NCBI GenBank assembly: GCA_963930775.1
Contig: OZ005693.1
Span: 2,046,001-2,110,000, forward strand
Direction of reading: 5' to 3'
Length of the DNA: 64,000 nt
From: Cliona cf. orientalis
Taxonomy: Eukaryota > Porifera > Demospongiae > Clionaida > Clionaidae
The number at the start of each line of letters is the position of its first letter. The stretch's first letter is position 1. Shown here one piece after another: positions 46,376 to 57,600 of this stretch. The translations under genes were made by a program, and so were the position numbers. The notes beneath the pieces are model-generated. The model saw only the letters and a program-made list of their open reading frames with translations, did no database searches and was not told where the DNA came from.

Positions 46376-47025
46376 AGTCTCCAAGTTGTTCATTACTTGC
46401 CTAGTAGAAATTTACTTTTCTGCGGTTATTAGGTAATGATGACGTAATCTATGAGGTAATTGCCAGAAAACTCAGGGCCTCTGTGGAGCCTTTCTGAGAC
46501 CTGAAAATCGGTATACATGTAGAGTATCTGACGCCTGTATCCAGCGAATACATTATAAGCTGAGCGCTACTTTCTCTGTGAAGTACCGCCGGCCGAACTT
46601 CACGCGTTCTCTTGGCTGACGTAATCCCGTGGATAAATAAAGCTAGCCTAGTGCTATATATAGCACGCACGCTGTGTGCCATGCCGCGACTAACCTGATG
46701 TTCAGAAGCTGTCGAGTTCGTCTCCTGTGATTGAAAATTGTCAGTGTCGACGTCGAGAGTCGACTCTCTGACTCCATCTCTGCGATTGAGGCGCCAGTAT
46801 TAATGTGTGTACGCACTATATTGACGACCTTTTACCATATGAACCATTATGCATGCAGCTACTAGGCAAGTGGTCAAGTTTTCATTAAATTTTAATATTG
46901 GGCAAAAAAAAATTAATATCGAACTACAAGGTATATATATGGAGTGTTCATACAAAAATTAATTACAACCACAACAGCTATGATTTTTTTTGTATGCACA
47001 TTAATTTTAATGCAACGCGGTCCAC
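46376..47025. other. Spacer between copies C and D
   Basis: No exon or RNA gene recognised. GC content is higher in 46100-46820 than in the flanks, suggesting inserted sequence of unknown origin. Confidence 0.4.
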
Positions 47026-47579
47026 TAGTCTCGTGACCCAGCCCCCTAAACGCACGCGAAAAGGGGTCTGGTTGTAACATTGTGTACAACGAGTTGTCGC
47101 AGCGGAATGCAATAATTGCGTACTTGCGGTTTCGCGTTTTAAATTCGAAAACTAGTCTACTTTTTGCTGGCCAAAACGACCTGTTTTACGATCGCTATCG
47201 TTTCTACGATAGTTTCGTTGCCTCTATCACTCACCTTTTCGAAGTAAATCTTCAGAGTTCTAGCGGTCTCTCGTTTGAATTTGAAACTCTGAGTCAGCTT
47301 TTTGCGTACAGAACTGTTCTATTTTTGCTTGCCATCAGTCCTTCGGATCGTTTTGTCGTCTTTGCCGCACACACTTCTCGAGTAGATCAGTAGATCTTCG
47401 GTGCTGGTCGGGCACGAGCTCAAGTGAAAAAGACGCATATGTTTATAATACGCGAATATATAATTATAGCGATTTGATTGCAAATGGAGCGATCTGATTG
47501 GTCGCGCCACATTCTTGAGCTTTGGACACTGATTCAATGTTACCAGACCCTCTTTTCGCGTGGCTGGGTCACGAGACTA
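47026..47579. mobile_element. TAGTCTCGTG-type element, second copy
   Basis: 554 bp with ends TAGTCTCGTGACCCAGCC and GGCTGGGTCACGAGACTA, and a 10-bp target duplication CGCGGTCCAC (47016-47025, 47580-47589). The empty site (GTGGTCCACATGTACA) is seen in the equivalent region at about 54508-54523. Same family as 39704-40329 but with a diverged interior. Confidence 0.9.
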
Positions 47580-47755
47580 CGCGGTCCACATGTACAGACG
47601 TTATTATGTCTAAGAATAGCATCTGATAGCAAAATTATCGGAAAAAGACAAAACATTATCATGAATGGTACACACAAAATTAATTTTTTATTGCAAACTG
47701 CTTATGTAAAAAAGAGAGAGAGTGAGAAAAGACAAAAAAGGTAATTAAAATGAAA

Positions 47756-50700
47756 TTACATTTTAAGCCGGAAGTTCCTCGGCAACTGCTGTGCATATCC
47801 AACCATGCGTGACTTGAGAGCTTTAGCCAGTTGTGCCCACGAGGGCTTTGGCTTCCCATTCTTCAACCAGTCCTTGATCATGGCAGTGAGACACCTGCCA
47901 GGATTCTGATTGCTCAACTCAATAGAGTCCAGGGTACCAACTGAGATGCCCAGCTTGAGGCCAATGTTGTACCACTGCGACCTGGCCTCCCACACTGCCT
48001 CCAGAACATCACCGAGATCGTCTATGGTGAGGTCTCCTGCAAAGTGATAATCTTCAAGTCACTGCATAAATAACTACTACCTATTACTTACTTATATTCA
48101 TGGAAGTTTGTGAAGGTGATGCTCCTGGACCACCAGTAGTGGCTCCTTGACATTTTGATTCTCCTATACAATAGAAGAAAAGTACAATCATGTAGCTAGA
48201 TGTAGAATACTGATCATCCTATGCCTTAAGAGACAGCTTTATATGGATACCAAAAACGTTGCCAAATAGCTAATTATAATGAAACTAATCCAGATGTACA
48301 TTTCTAAAGGTAGCTATACCTTTGTGGCCAAGCCAGAGCTTGTGCTGCTCCGTCATTTCACTGTAGACTCGGCGGTCGCTGGTGCAGATCAGAAGTCTTC
48401 CATCTTCTGAAATGATAGCTGGATGAAGATCATTGTGCTTTGGGCAAGGAAAGGCAATTTCAGGAATTGAATTGTTGTAGTTCAGCTTTTGTGATGCCTT
48501 TCGTATCCCAGTGAGAATCATCTCGCGAATCGCTGGACATATTTTTTTGTAAATTCCATCAGCACTGGCACCCTCGGGAGGCTCAAGCTCAACAATAACA
48601 TGAAAAAACGAGGAGAAAGGATCGGTTATCGTCACGCAGCCAGGATTCTTTCCAGAAAGAGCAAATTGAACTCGATTGCGAGAAACTTGCACAGGGTAGC
48701 CATTCTCTTCAAGAAGCTCCCACTTGGCTTCAGCAATGAGAGAAGCAAGGAGAAAGCAGTAAACTCCAAGCTTAGGGCCGTCTCGACCAAAGTAGAAGAG
48801 AAGGGCTAGTGATGAAGCACCTGCCATAAGACGTGGTATGTCTTGCTTCCTCAGGAAGCAGGGCATGAGATACTCACCTTTCCCAACCTCCACCATGATC
48901 CTCAGGTGCTTGAGGACCAAAATCAGCTGCTCCTTCATGAAAAGCTTAGGGACGTAATGAGACGAGAACTCTTCGAGTATCTCCGCTGTCACAATTCCAT
49001 GTTTCACAAATTTCTTCAGAGCTCCAAGAAGCTTACCACTCGATTTTGCTTGCAATGATAGGCTGTGCACCACAAGCTCGGTGATTTTATCGAGGATGGC
49101 CTGGGCATCAATGAATACGACATTTGAAAGAACTTCTTCATAGTAGAAGATCAGCTTCAGCCCATGAAGGTACTTCAGTGCTGCCTCAAATGATTCTCGT
49201 GTGAAATTGTAGGTAGCTGCTACTTCAAAGCACTCTTCTTTGCTCATCACCGATTTTCCTTGCTCCTTGGCCATTCGCTGAAAGGCCATTTCCAAGGGAA
49301 TGTATCGAAGTGGCACTTTTTTCGGCTTCAATTTACGTAATTCTTCCATCGCTTTCTTTCTCAAAATCGATATCACTGTTTCGTCTTCATCTCCTGGTGT
49401 TTTTACATTGACAGCAAGCAGCAGTGACTCTCCATGGACGATGATATTATCCTCCATCTCCTGAGGTATTATGCTTCGAAGCTTCTTCTCCTTCATTTCT
49501 ATGCTCTCCTGTGGGCACTCGTGCTGGAGGTCTTTGTGCGTGCCCACAAATGCAATCTTTGGACATGTGTTGCGGTCACAGGTTGATCGTACCACCCTCA
49601 TGCAGTGGCGAAGCGTATCCAAGTGTGTAAAAGGTGACTTGAAAGGCTCTCCAATGCGTTCTCCTCTGGTGTAGAACTCGACTAGCAGAAAGCTGTCTAA
49701 GGACTCGTTGAGCTTCACAACCAGCACGCCAAGCATGGTGTTTTGGATGAACACAGGGAGGACCTCGTGAAACATAGGCTGGCCTCCTGTGTCATCGACA
49801 TCAAGCACATCTTTGTCATTGAGATTAGATTTCTTCTTTGCTCCTGCCTGCATTCGACTCAGGTACTGCCTCTTCATAGCACGACAAATGCACCATGTTT
49901 CTTCTCTTCTTGAAACATCTACTTTGACAGCTGATGATGGCTGCCTCGTGGTTTCCTCCTGACTAGGAGATGAAGAACTAGCTAAACTGTTCAAGTCATC
50001 CTTAGCCTCGGCTTGGGTAGAAGGTTTAGCAACAGCTACACTATCGGTTGACTGTGGTATATTCGCTACAAGCATGTCAGAATAGTGGTCGTCGGTGATT
50101 CGTACAAAGTGGTCGTCGCTCACTCCTGCCGCCTTAATGTGGGCTACAGCTCTCACTGGCTTCTTTGCACATGGAGTGCTTTCTCGTATCGATGGAGGAT
50201 CTTCCTTGAGGAAAGCTGCAAGGAAGTGGGTTTTTCCTGATCCTCCCACTCCTAAGAGTAAGGCGCTGCCATTTCGTAACGATACTTCACCCTCCATCAT
50301 GGCTGCATCAAAGCACTGCTGGGTTTTCTCACTGACTGTAGGAATGGAATAAATATATACTGTAACTGTTGAACTAGGTGCACAGGAAAAGGCTCTCTTA
50401 TCATTAGGTAAAGATCATCAAGTGTACATTTGTATGGTGTTCAAAAGTCTTACACTATTATGATACTACACACACAGCACTACATAATTACGCACATACA
50501 CATGTTCTCACATGAAAAGGTTGGTGCATGGCTATAGCTAACGAGCTAAATGGTCACATCAGCTGTATCATAGAACACACGGAATAAAACCCAGAGTAAA
50601 ACATATATACACTGTATACAGGGCTTCCCATAGTATACATATGCAGTCTGAGTTATTGAAATACAGATAACAGTCTCACCACAGTGTGTCTTGTGTACCT

Positions 50701-53700
50701 TTGACATACGTATTCTCCACCAAGTCAGCCTGCTGGGGAAGATTGATCCAACCACTGTAGAGTACCTCAGCAACCTGGTCCCAAGTAGGGCATGGGTGTT
50801 GATGGACGTAGAGGTCTAGGTAGGCCTCTTTCCTCTGGGTGGGGCTCTGGTAGTCCTTCTGTATTCTGTCTGTCTCAGACTGTGGTAGACCTAGGTGGTA
50901 TTTGCCTCCAAGCTCATCTACTACCTCAGGGTCCAGTGGTGCAAACAGCTCCATTAGTTTCTCAGTAGATATAGTGAGGTCTTTGCAAGGACAAGATTGT
51001 TCGTTAATGAGAGTAAAACAGTCATGGCAACAAAAAGTATTCAAACACAACCCACGATCCTGGTTGTGGTACCCCTAATTTACTTTCTTCCCCATGCTTA
51101 TAAGATAAATATCTATTCAGTAATGCAGTGTCACATATTATAATACCATAAATCGCGAATATTTTGTGTCTAAAGTATTTCACGCAATAAATTTTCGTGT
51201 TAAATAATTTTCGGATAAACAACCCTGTACTGTATAATTACCGTTAATATTGCGCATGTATTTCATGCATTTAATTTTCGCACAAGCCAGGCTGTCCGAA
51301 AAAAATTTTAACAACGAAATATTCACAATTTACGGTATTATGTATACTATAGTAAAAATATTATGAGTAAAGCAAGGCTCACCTCTAGGAGGGAGATATG
51401 ACCTCACTTCCTCAACTGCAGTCACCTGATGATAATGGTATAGTGACCTGGCAAGCAGTTCCCATGAAGAGTATGGGTTGCAGTTGACATACAAGTCAGC
51501 ACATTCATCCTCCTTCTCAGACAGGCACACCTCCCTCATCTGCTTCTTCTCCTTTAGATCATCACAAGCATCCACCCACACCTCCATCTTCACTTTTGGC
51601 TCGACCTTCTCCATGACATGACTGACATTGTCCACTGTCAGAGTGGGATCTGGGGGGAAGAGGGTGGACAACATTACTATTAGACCTCACATTAAATCAC
51701 ACAAGCTCATGCCAGTATGTAGCTAGGGTGCATGGCAAACTAGACAGTGCAAATAATGAACACAGCAGTTGCACCAGTAGCTACAATCAAGTCAGTGTAG
51801 AGTATAATAGCTACCTCAGTAGCTACATTTATGTTATAATTATAGTGGTAGTATATATTTACCAGTTGACATGAATGACTTGGATTCCCTTGCTAAGGCA
51901 AATTCTTTCCTATCATACAGTCTAGTGGTAAGATGTCTCCATTCAGCGTCAGGATGGCAGTTCACATAGTAGTCTGCACATGCATGGTTCTTCTCTGTGT
52001 CAGTGGAGTATCTCCTCTGGATCTCCTCACGCAGTGGCCTGGGAATACCAAGTCCAACTCCACCCATCACCTCCTCCCACTTATCTGCTGGTACCTTTTT
52101 TAGTATTTGAGTGACATTATCCACCGTCATAGTGGGGTCTGGGGGACAGAGTTATTGTTATGACCAGTGCCATGGAAGTAATAAGTTTGTTAGGATAACC
52201 CCATCAGATACAGATTTGATCATTGTGTCATATTATGTGTAGCTAGGTAGTCATTTATAGGTGCATGGTTATAAGTTGATTAGTTTTGTGTACTATTATA
52301 ATTATGTTAGTCAGTCACTAACTTCAAGGTGTACTGTACACATGTAGCACACACATACATGTTACACACATACACGGTCACATATAAATGTTCTCACATG
52401 AGGTGCATGCACACATTACATGTATAACTAGAGCTCTCTCGAGCACAAAACCCTCGGCGCGCTACATGGCATTAGCTAAATGCTTCAACAGTTGCATGCA
52501 GAAAGGAGGTAGCTAAAGGGCTGGGGCCAGGGCGAGACAGGGATCATCGGAGGCTAATGTTATACTTGCACAGCAGTGTTATTCAAGGTGCAACGGCTCA
52601 TAGCAGCAACAACCCTAATGTGTTGTATCGAACTCCACACTGTGGTGTAGTCGCGTGCGGAGATTGAAGGGTGTGGCTTGCGAGACTAACTGTGGTGTAG
52701 AGATCAACTCAACTTCCCTCACTGTATAGCCTAACCTCCAATTCTTGGGGGCTTAGCTGGAAGACTGAAGTACACTGAGCAATATTGCACGTCCAATATT
52801 ATCGCAACTCACTTGACAGGTTCAAGCACTGTAAACCCATGCATGCATACAAGCCAGAGAGTCAAAGGGTGCCATAAGAATACAGGAAGCTTAGCGTGGG
52901 ATGACAGTAGCTTCTTTTCAACTCTAAGGCTTAGGAAGTAGGTAAAGGTCGTCAGGAGAAAAAAGGGGTCTAGCTTGATAGACTGTACTAGCGAGGTGGG
53001 CGGTGGGATTGATACAACCGTGCATGCGCTGAGGGTTAATAGACGTACATACCGTATATAGCGCGCAACCTATTTATACGTTAAGTCATGCTATCGCTAG
53101 CTCGGGCAAAGTCAAGAAGCTTAGAATCGGCAAATGACGCCAAAACTGGCGAACAAAGCGTTTTCGGAGAAATTCACACAAATCATGGGTTTGGAACGCC
53201 ATAAGGAACCTTATAACACTGCAAATTGGACTCGCAAACGAGGTATGTAGCAGCTAGCGTGGTAACAGACAGACAGACAGACAGACAGACACACAAACCA
53301 ACTACAGTAACCCTCGCGCATGCGCCGAGGGTTAAATATTACGTGTATACACTTAATTATCTCCTCTCCACACCGAGACCCACTCACCTTGGTGTGGTTC
53401 AGCATTGGCCTTGATCTTTTCAGCCACGTGGCTTTGCCCTGTCCAGTGGAGTTGATGAATCAGTGTCCTCCATGAGGGTTGGTAGTGACCTTCCCCCAGG
53501 AGGAACGCCTCCACCACAGCTTTTAGACGAGCCTCATCAGAGACATGCTCACGCTTGATGGCATCTAGCTTCTTCCGATCACCACTAATAACATCATTCC
53601 AGCCCAATAGCTCCCTGGCCAGCTCTCTCCAGCTCAGCCTCACTGTCTTCACCACCTCAACTACGTTATCAAACGTGAGGGGTAGGGCTGGATAAGGGTA

Positions 53701-54096
53701 GACAACATTCTAGCACGAACACAAAAGGTTCATCAATTTTCCCCATCTATAAATACGTACAGGTACACACAGCCACCCACAGCCCCCTCCCAGTTCAGCC
53801 TCTGTGAATCAGGGCACCTAGCTATATACTCCTTGTAGCTATAGCTATGGAGCAGAGCATGTAACGTTGTTTGTATACACCAACATAATATTTGATAACT
53901 TGATGGGGATCCTACCTCAAGCCGATTCAAGCTCAGGCTGACTGGAGATATTGGTTCGGCTAGTCCACGCCGCGCCGCCCAAATTCTTTTTAGAGGTATA
54001 TACTGGTACTTATTTTCCATTGATTAATATTCATCGATAATTATTATTTTATTAATACTCACCCTCTCGACCGGTGACTACAGCCAGCTCCGCCAT
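47756..54096 (-). CDS. Death-domain Roc/COR-like GTPase, copy D
   Basis: Exons 54063-54096 (MAELAVVTGRE), 53388-53687, 51863-52138, 51383-51649, 50699-50980, 48320-50335, 48092-48163, 47756-48036; about 1,175 residues in frame. Domain order as in copy A, with P-loop, DDTGGQP and THKD intact. Two oddities: a two-base change near the end of the last exon (GGCAACTGCTGTGC instead of GGCGAGCTGTGC) replaces the usual LAEELPA end by QLPRNFRLKM, and a 266-bp MITE sits exactly at the start codon, so the upstream promoter block is now about 310 bp away and a small uORF is created. An extra A at about 53694 near exon 2 lies in the pyrimidine tract before the acceptor, not in coding sequence. Intron DD2-DD1 carries a composite insertion of about 0.9 kb. 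Confidence 0.82.
51146..51335. mobile_element. CCATA/CCGTA-type MITE (copy D, DD4-DD3 intron)
   Basis: 190 bp with ends CCATAAATCGCGAATATTTT and ATATTCACAATTTACGG, flanked by TA on both sides, with internal AATTTTCG words. One end has mutated CCGTA to CCATA. Confidence 0.75.
52427..53335. mobile_element. Composite insertion in copy D intron
   Basis: About 0.9 kb absent from the same intron in B, C and E. ACCCTCGGCGCG near 52449 is mirrored by CGCCGAGGGT near 53324, and a related GCGCTGAGGGTT lies near 53027. It includes a (CAGA)n tract at about 53267-53291 and a fragment related to the MITE at 22828. No coding signature. Confidence 0.55.
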
Positions 54097-54098
54097 TG

Positions 54099-54364
54099 GG
54101 CCAGTACAGTTAATAAGAATACACCCCTGTTGAGGAACACTTTTCCAGTTCCCCTGAAGACAAGTAATCAGATAAATTTCCCCCAGAAGACGTAATTAAA
54201 ATGGAGGCAGTGACCCCCAAGTCATCGTTAAAATGCACCATTTTACCCCCAGAACATCATTAAAATAGCCTCAACACCCCTCAAGACTTCATCAAGTCAA
54301 GCTACCCCCTCAGGATGTAATTATCATTCCTCAACAGGGGTGTATCTTTATTAACTGGAATAGC
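54099..54364. mobile_element. MITE inserted at the start codon of copy D
   Basis: 266 bp with mirrored ends (AGTTAATAAGAATACACCCC...GGGGTGTATCTTTATTAACT, then CTGTTGAGGAA / TTCCTCAACAG). CCATTG is duplicated on both sides (54093-54098, 54365-54370); it contains the complement of the start ATG. Interior units of CCCCCAGAA / CATCATTAAAAT are repeated. Confidence 0.88.
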
Positions 54365-54404
54365 CCATTGTGGTTTTGTCGCTACGAGCCACACCCATAA
54401 AATA

Positions 54405-54430
54405 GTGCACTTAACGACCATTTCCAACTA
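54405..54430 (-). promoter_or_regulatory. Conserved upstream block, copy D (displaced)
   Basis: GTGCACTTAACGA plus CCATTTCCAACT, as in the other copies, but now about 310 bp from the coding ATG because of the MITE at 54099-54364. Confidence 0.6.
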
Positions 54431-54693
54431 CCATTAGCACTGTGCAACTATTGGGGATATTACAATCACAACAACTATGATTTTATGTATGCACATTTAA
54501 TGCAACGTGGTCCACATGTACATGTACAGACCGTTATTATGTCTAAGAATAGCATCTGATAGCAAAATTATCGGAAAAAGATAAAACATTAGCTATCATG
54601 AATGGTACACACAAAATCATTGCAAACTGCTTGTGTAAAAAAAAGAAAGAGAGTGAGAACAGACAAAAAAGGTAATTAAAATGAAATTACATT

Positions 54694-57600
54694 TTAAGCC
54701 GGAAGTTCCTCGGCGAGCTGTGCATATCCAACCATGCGTGACTTGAGAGCTTTAGCCAGTTGTGCCCACGAGGGCTTGGGCTTCCCATTCTTCAACCAGT
54801 CCTTGATCATGGCAGTGAGACACCTGCCAGGATTCTGATTGCTCAACTCAATAGAGTCCAGGGTACCGACTGAGATGCCCAGCTTGAGGCCTATGTTGTA
54901 CCACTGCGACCTGGCCTCCCACACCGCCTCCAGAACATCACCAAGATCATCTATGGAGAGCTCTCCTGCAAAGTAAAGCATTGATAACCTTTGAGCTACT
55001 GCATAAAATTTAATAACAACTACCTATTACTTACCTATATTCATGGCAGTTTGTGAAGGTGATGCTCCTGCAGCTGGACCACCAGTAGCGGCTCCCTGAC
55101 TTGTCAATCCTCCTATACAATACAAGAAAAATACATGTAGAACACCGAACATACTATGCATTAAGAGACAGCTTTATACAGATACCAATAACATTGCTAA
55201 ATAGCTAATTATAATCAAACTAATCCAGATGTATTATTTCTAAAGGTAACTATACCTTTGTGGCCAAGCCAGAGCTTGTGCTGCTCCGTCATTTCACTGT
55301 AGACTCGGCGATCGCTGGTGCAGATCAGAAGTTTTCCATCTTCTGAAATGATAGCTGGGTGAAGATCGTCGTGCTTTGGGCAAGGAAAGGAGATTTCAGG
55401 AATTGAATTGTTGTAGTTCAGCTTTTGCGATGCCTTTCGTATCCCAGTGAGGACTGTCTCGCGAATCGCTGGACATATTCTTTCGTAGATTCCATCAGTA
55501 CTGGCACCCTTGGAAGGCTCAAGCTCAACAATAACATGAAAATACGAGGAGAAAGGATCGGTTATCGTCACACAGCCTGGATTTTTTTCCAGAAAGAGCA
55601 AACTGAACTCGATTGCGAGAAACTTGCACAGGGTAGCCATCCTCTTCAAGAAGTTCCCACTTGGCTTCAGCGATGAGAGAAGCAAGGAGAAAGCAGTAAA
55701 CTCCAAGCTTGGGGCCGTCCCGACCAAAGTAGAAAAGAAGGGCTAGTGATGAAGCACCTGACACAAGACGTGGTATGTCTTGCTTCCTCAGGAGGCAGGG
55801 CATAAGATACTCACCTTTCCCAACCTCCGCCATGATCCTAAGGTGCTTGAGGACCAAGATCAGCTGCTCCTTCATGAAAAGCTTAGGGACATAATGAGAT
55901 GAGAACTGTTCAAGTATCTCAGCTGTCACGATTCCACATTTCACGAATTTCTTCAGAGTTCCAAGAAGTTTACCACTTGACTTAGCTTGCAATGATAGGC
56001 TGTGCACCACAAGTTCGGTGATTTTATCGAGAATGGCCTGGGCATCAATGAACACGATATTCGGAAGAACTTCTTCATAGTAGAAGATCAGTTTCAGCCC
56101 ATGAAGGTACTTCAGTGCTGCTTCAAATGATTCTCGTGTGAAATTGTAGGTAGCTGCTACTTCAAAGCACTCTTCTTTGCTCATCACCGATTTCCCTTGC
56201 TCCTTGGCCATTCGCTGAAAGGCCATTTCCAAGGGAATATATCGAAGTGGTACTTTTTTCGGTTTCAATTTATGCAATTCTTCCTTCGCTTTTTTTCTCA
56301 AAATGGATATCACTGTTTCGTCTTCATCTCCTGGTGTTTTTACGTTGACAGCAAGCAGCAGTGACTCTCCATGGATGATATTATCCTCCATCTCCTGAGG
56401 TATTATGCTTCGAAGCTTCTTCTCCTTCATTTCTATGCTCTCCTGTGGGCACTCGTGCTGGAGGTCTTTGTGCGTGCCCACAAATGCAATCTTTGGACAC
56501 GTGTTGCGGTCACAGGTTGATCGTATCACCCTCATGCAGTGGCGAAGTGTATCCAAGTGTGTAAAAGGTGACTTGAATGGCTCTCCAACACGTTCTCCTC
56601 TGGTGTAGAACTCGACTAGTGGAAAGCTGTCTAAGGGCTTATTGAGCTTCACTACCAGCACGCCAAGCATGGTGTTTTGGATGAACACAGGGAGGACCTC
56701 ATGAAACATAGGCTGGCCTCCTGTGTCATCGACGTCAAGCACATCTTTGTCATTGAGATCTGATTTCTTCTTTGCTCCTGCCTGCATTCGACTCAGGTAC
56801 TGCCTCTTCATAGCACGACGAACACACCATGTTTCCTCTCTTCGTGAAGCATCTACTTTGACAGCTGGTGATGGCTGCCTCATGGTTTCCTTCTGACTAG
56901 GAGATGAAGAACTAGCTAAACTGTTCAAGTCATCCTTAGCCTCGGCTTGGGTAGAAGGTTTAGCACTAGCTACACTATCAGTTGACTGCGGTATATTCGC
57001 TACAAGCATGTCAGAGTAGTGGTCGTCAGTGATTCGTACAAAGTGGTCGTCGCTCACTCCTGCTACCTTAATGTGAGCTACAGCTCTCACTGGCTTCTTT
57101 GCACATGGAGTGCTTTCTCGTATCGATGGAGGATCTTCCTTGAGGAAAGCTGCAAGGAAATGTGTTTTTCCTGATCCTCCCACCCCTAAGAGTAAGGCGC
57201 TGCCATTTCGTAACGACACTTCACCCTCTATCATAGCGGCATCAAAGCATTGCTGAGTTTTTTCACTAACTGCAGGAACAGAATAAAACAACAAACATTT
57301 TAATGTACACTCTCTCTTTCTTGGCAAATTATGATAAAGGTTGTTGAAAAGGTATGTACAAAATTCTAGACATTCAGTAAAGATCACCAATATTATGCTC
57401 TTACCCAAATCATACATGTACACAAGTCCTCAATCACATAATTTAAATGTACTATAGTCATGTGGATAGCATAAAATACAAAAATAGGGGCCCCTCCAAA
57501 TTTCACTCTAATCACAATAATTATATACATACAGCACATAATTAATATACGTATACAATGTCATGTGTAGTGACATTATCCTTCACATAAACGACAATAC

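Noticed and set aside
46100..46432. 110-codon ORF overlapping the inverted-repeat element upstream of copy C
   Set aside because: No recognisable domain; overlaps one end of the element, so probably fortuitous.
47082..47393. 103-codon ORF on the plus strand
   Set aside because: Lies inside the TAGTCTCGTG transposon, without start context, homology or counterpart in the related element.
53267..53291. Regular direct repeats resembling a CRISPR or satellite
   Set aside because: Simple CAGA tetranucleotide run inside a larger insertion; the host is an animal.
53688..53706. Apparent one-base frameshift at the start of the first death-domain exon of copy D
   Set aside because: With the acceptor CCTTATCCAG used in all copies, the extra A lies in the intron pyrimidine tract; the exon 53388-53687 is exactly 300 bp as in A, B, C and E.
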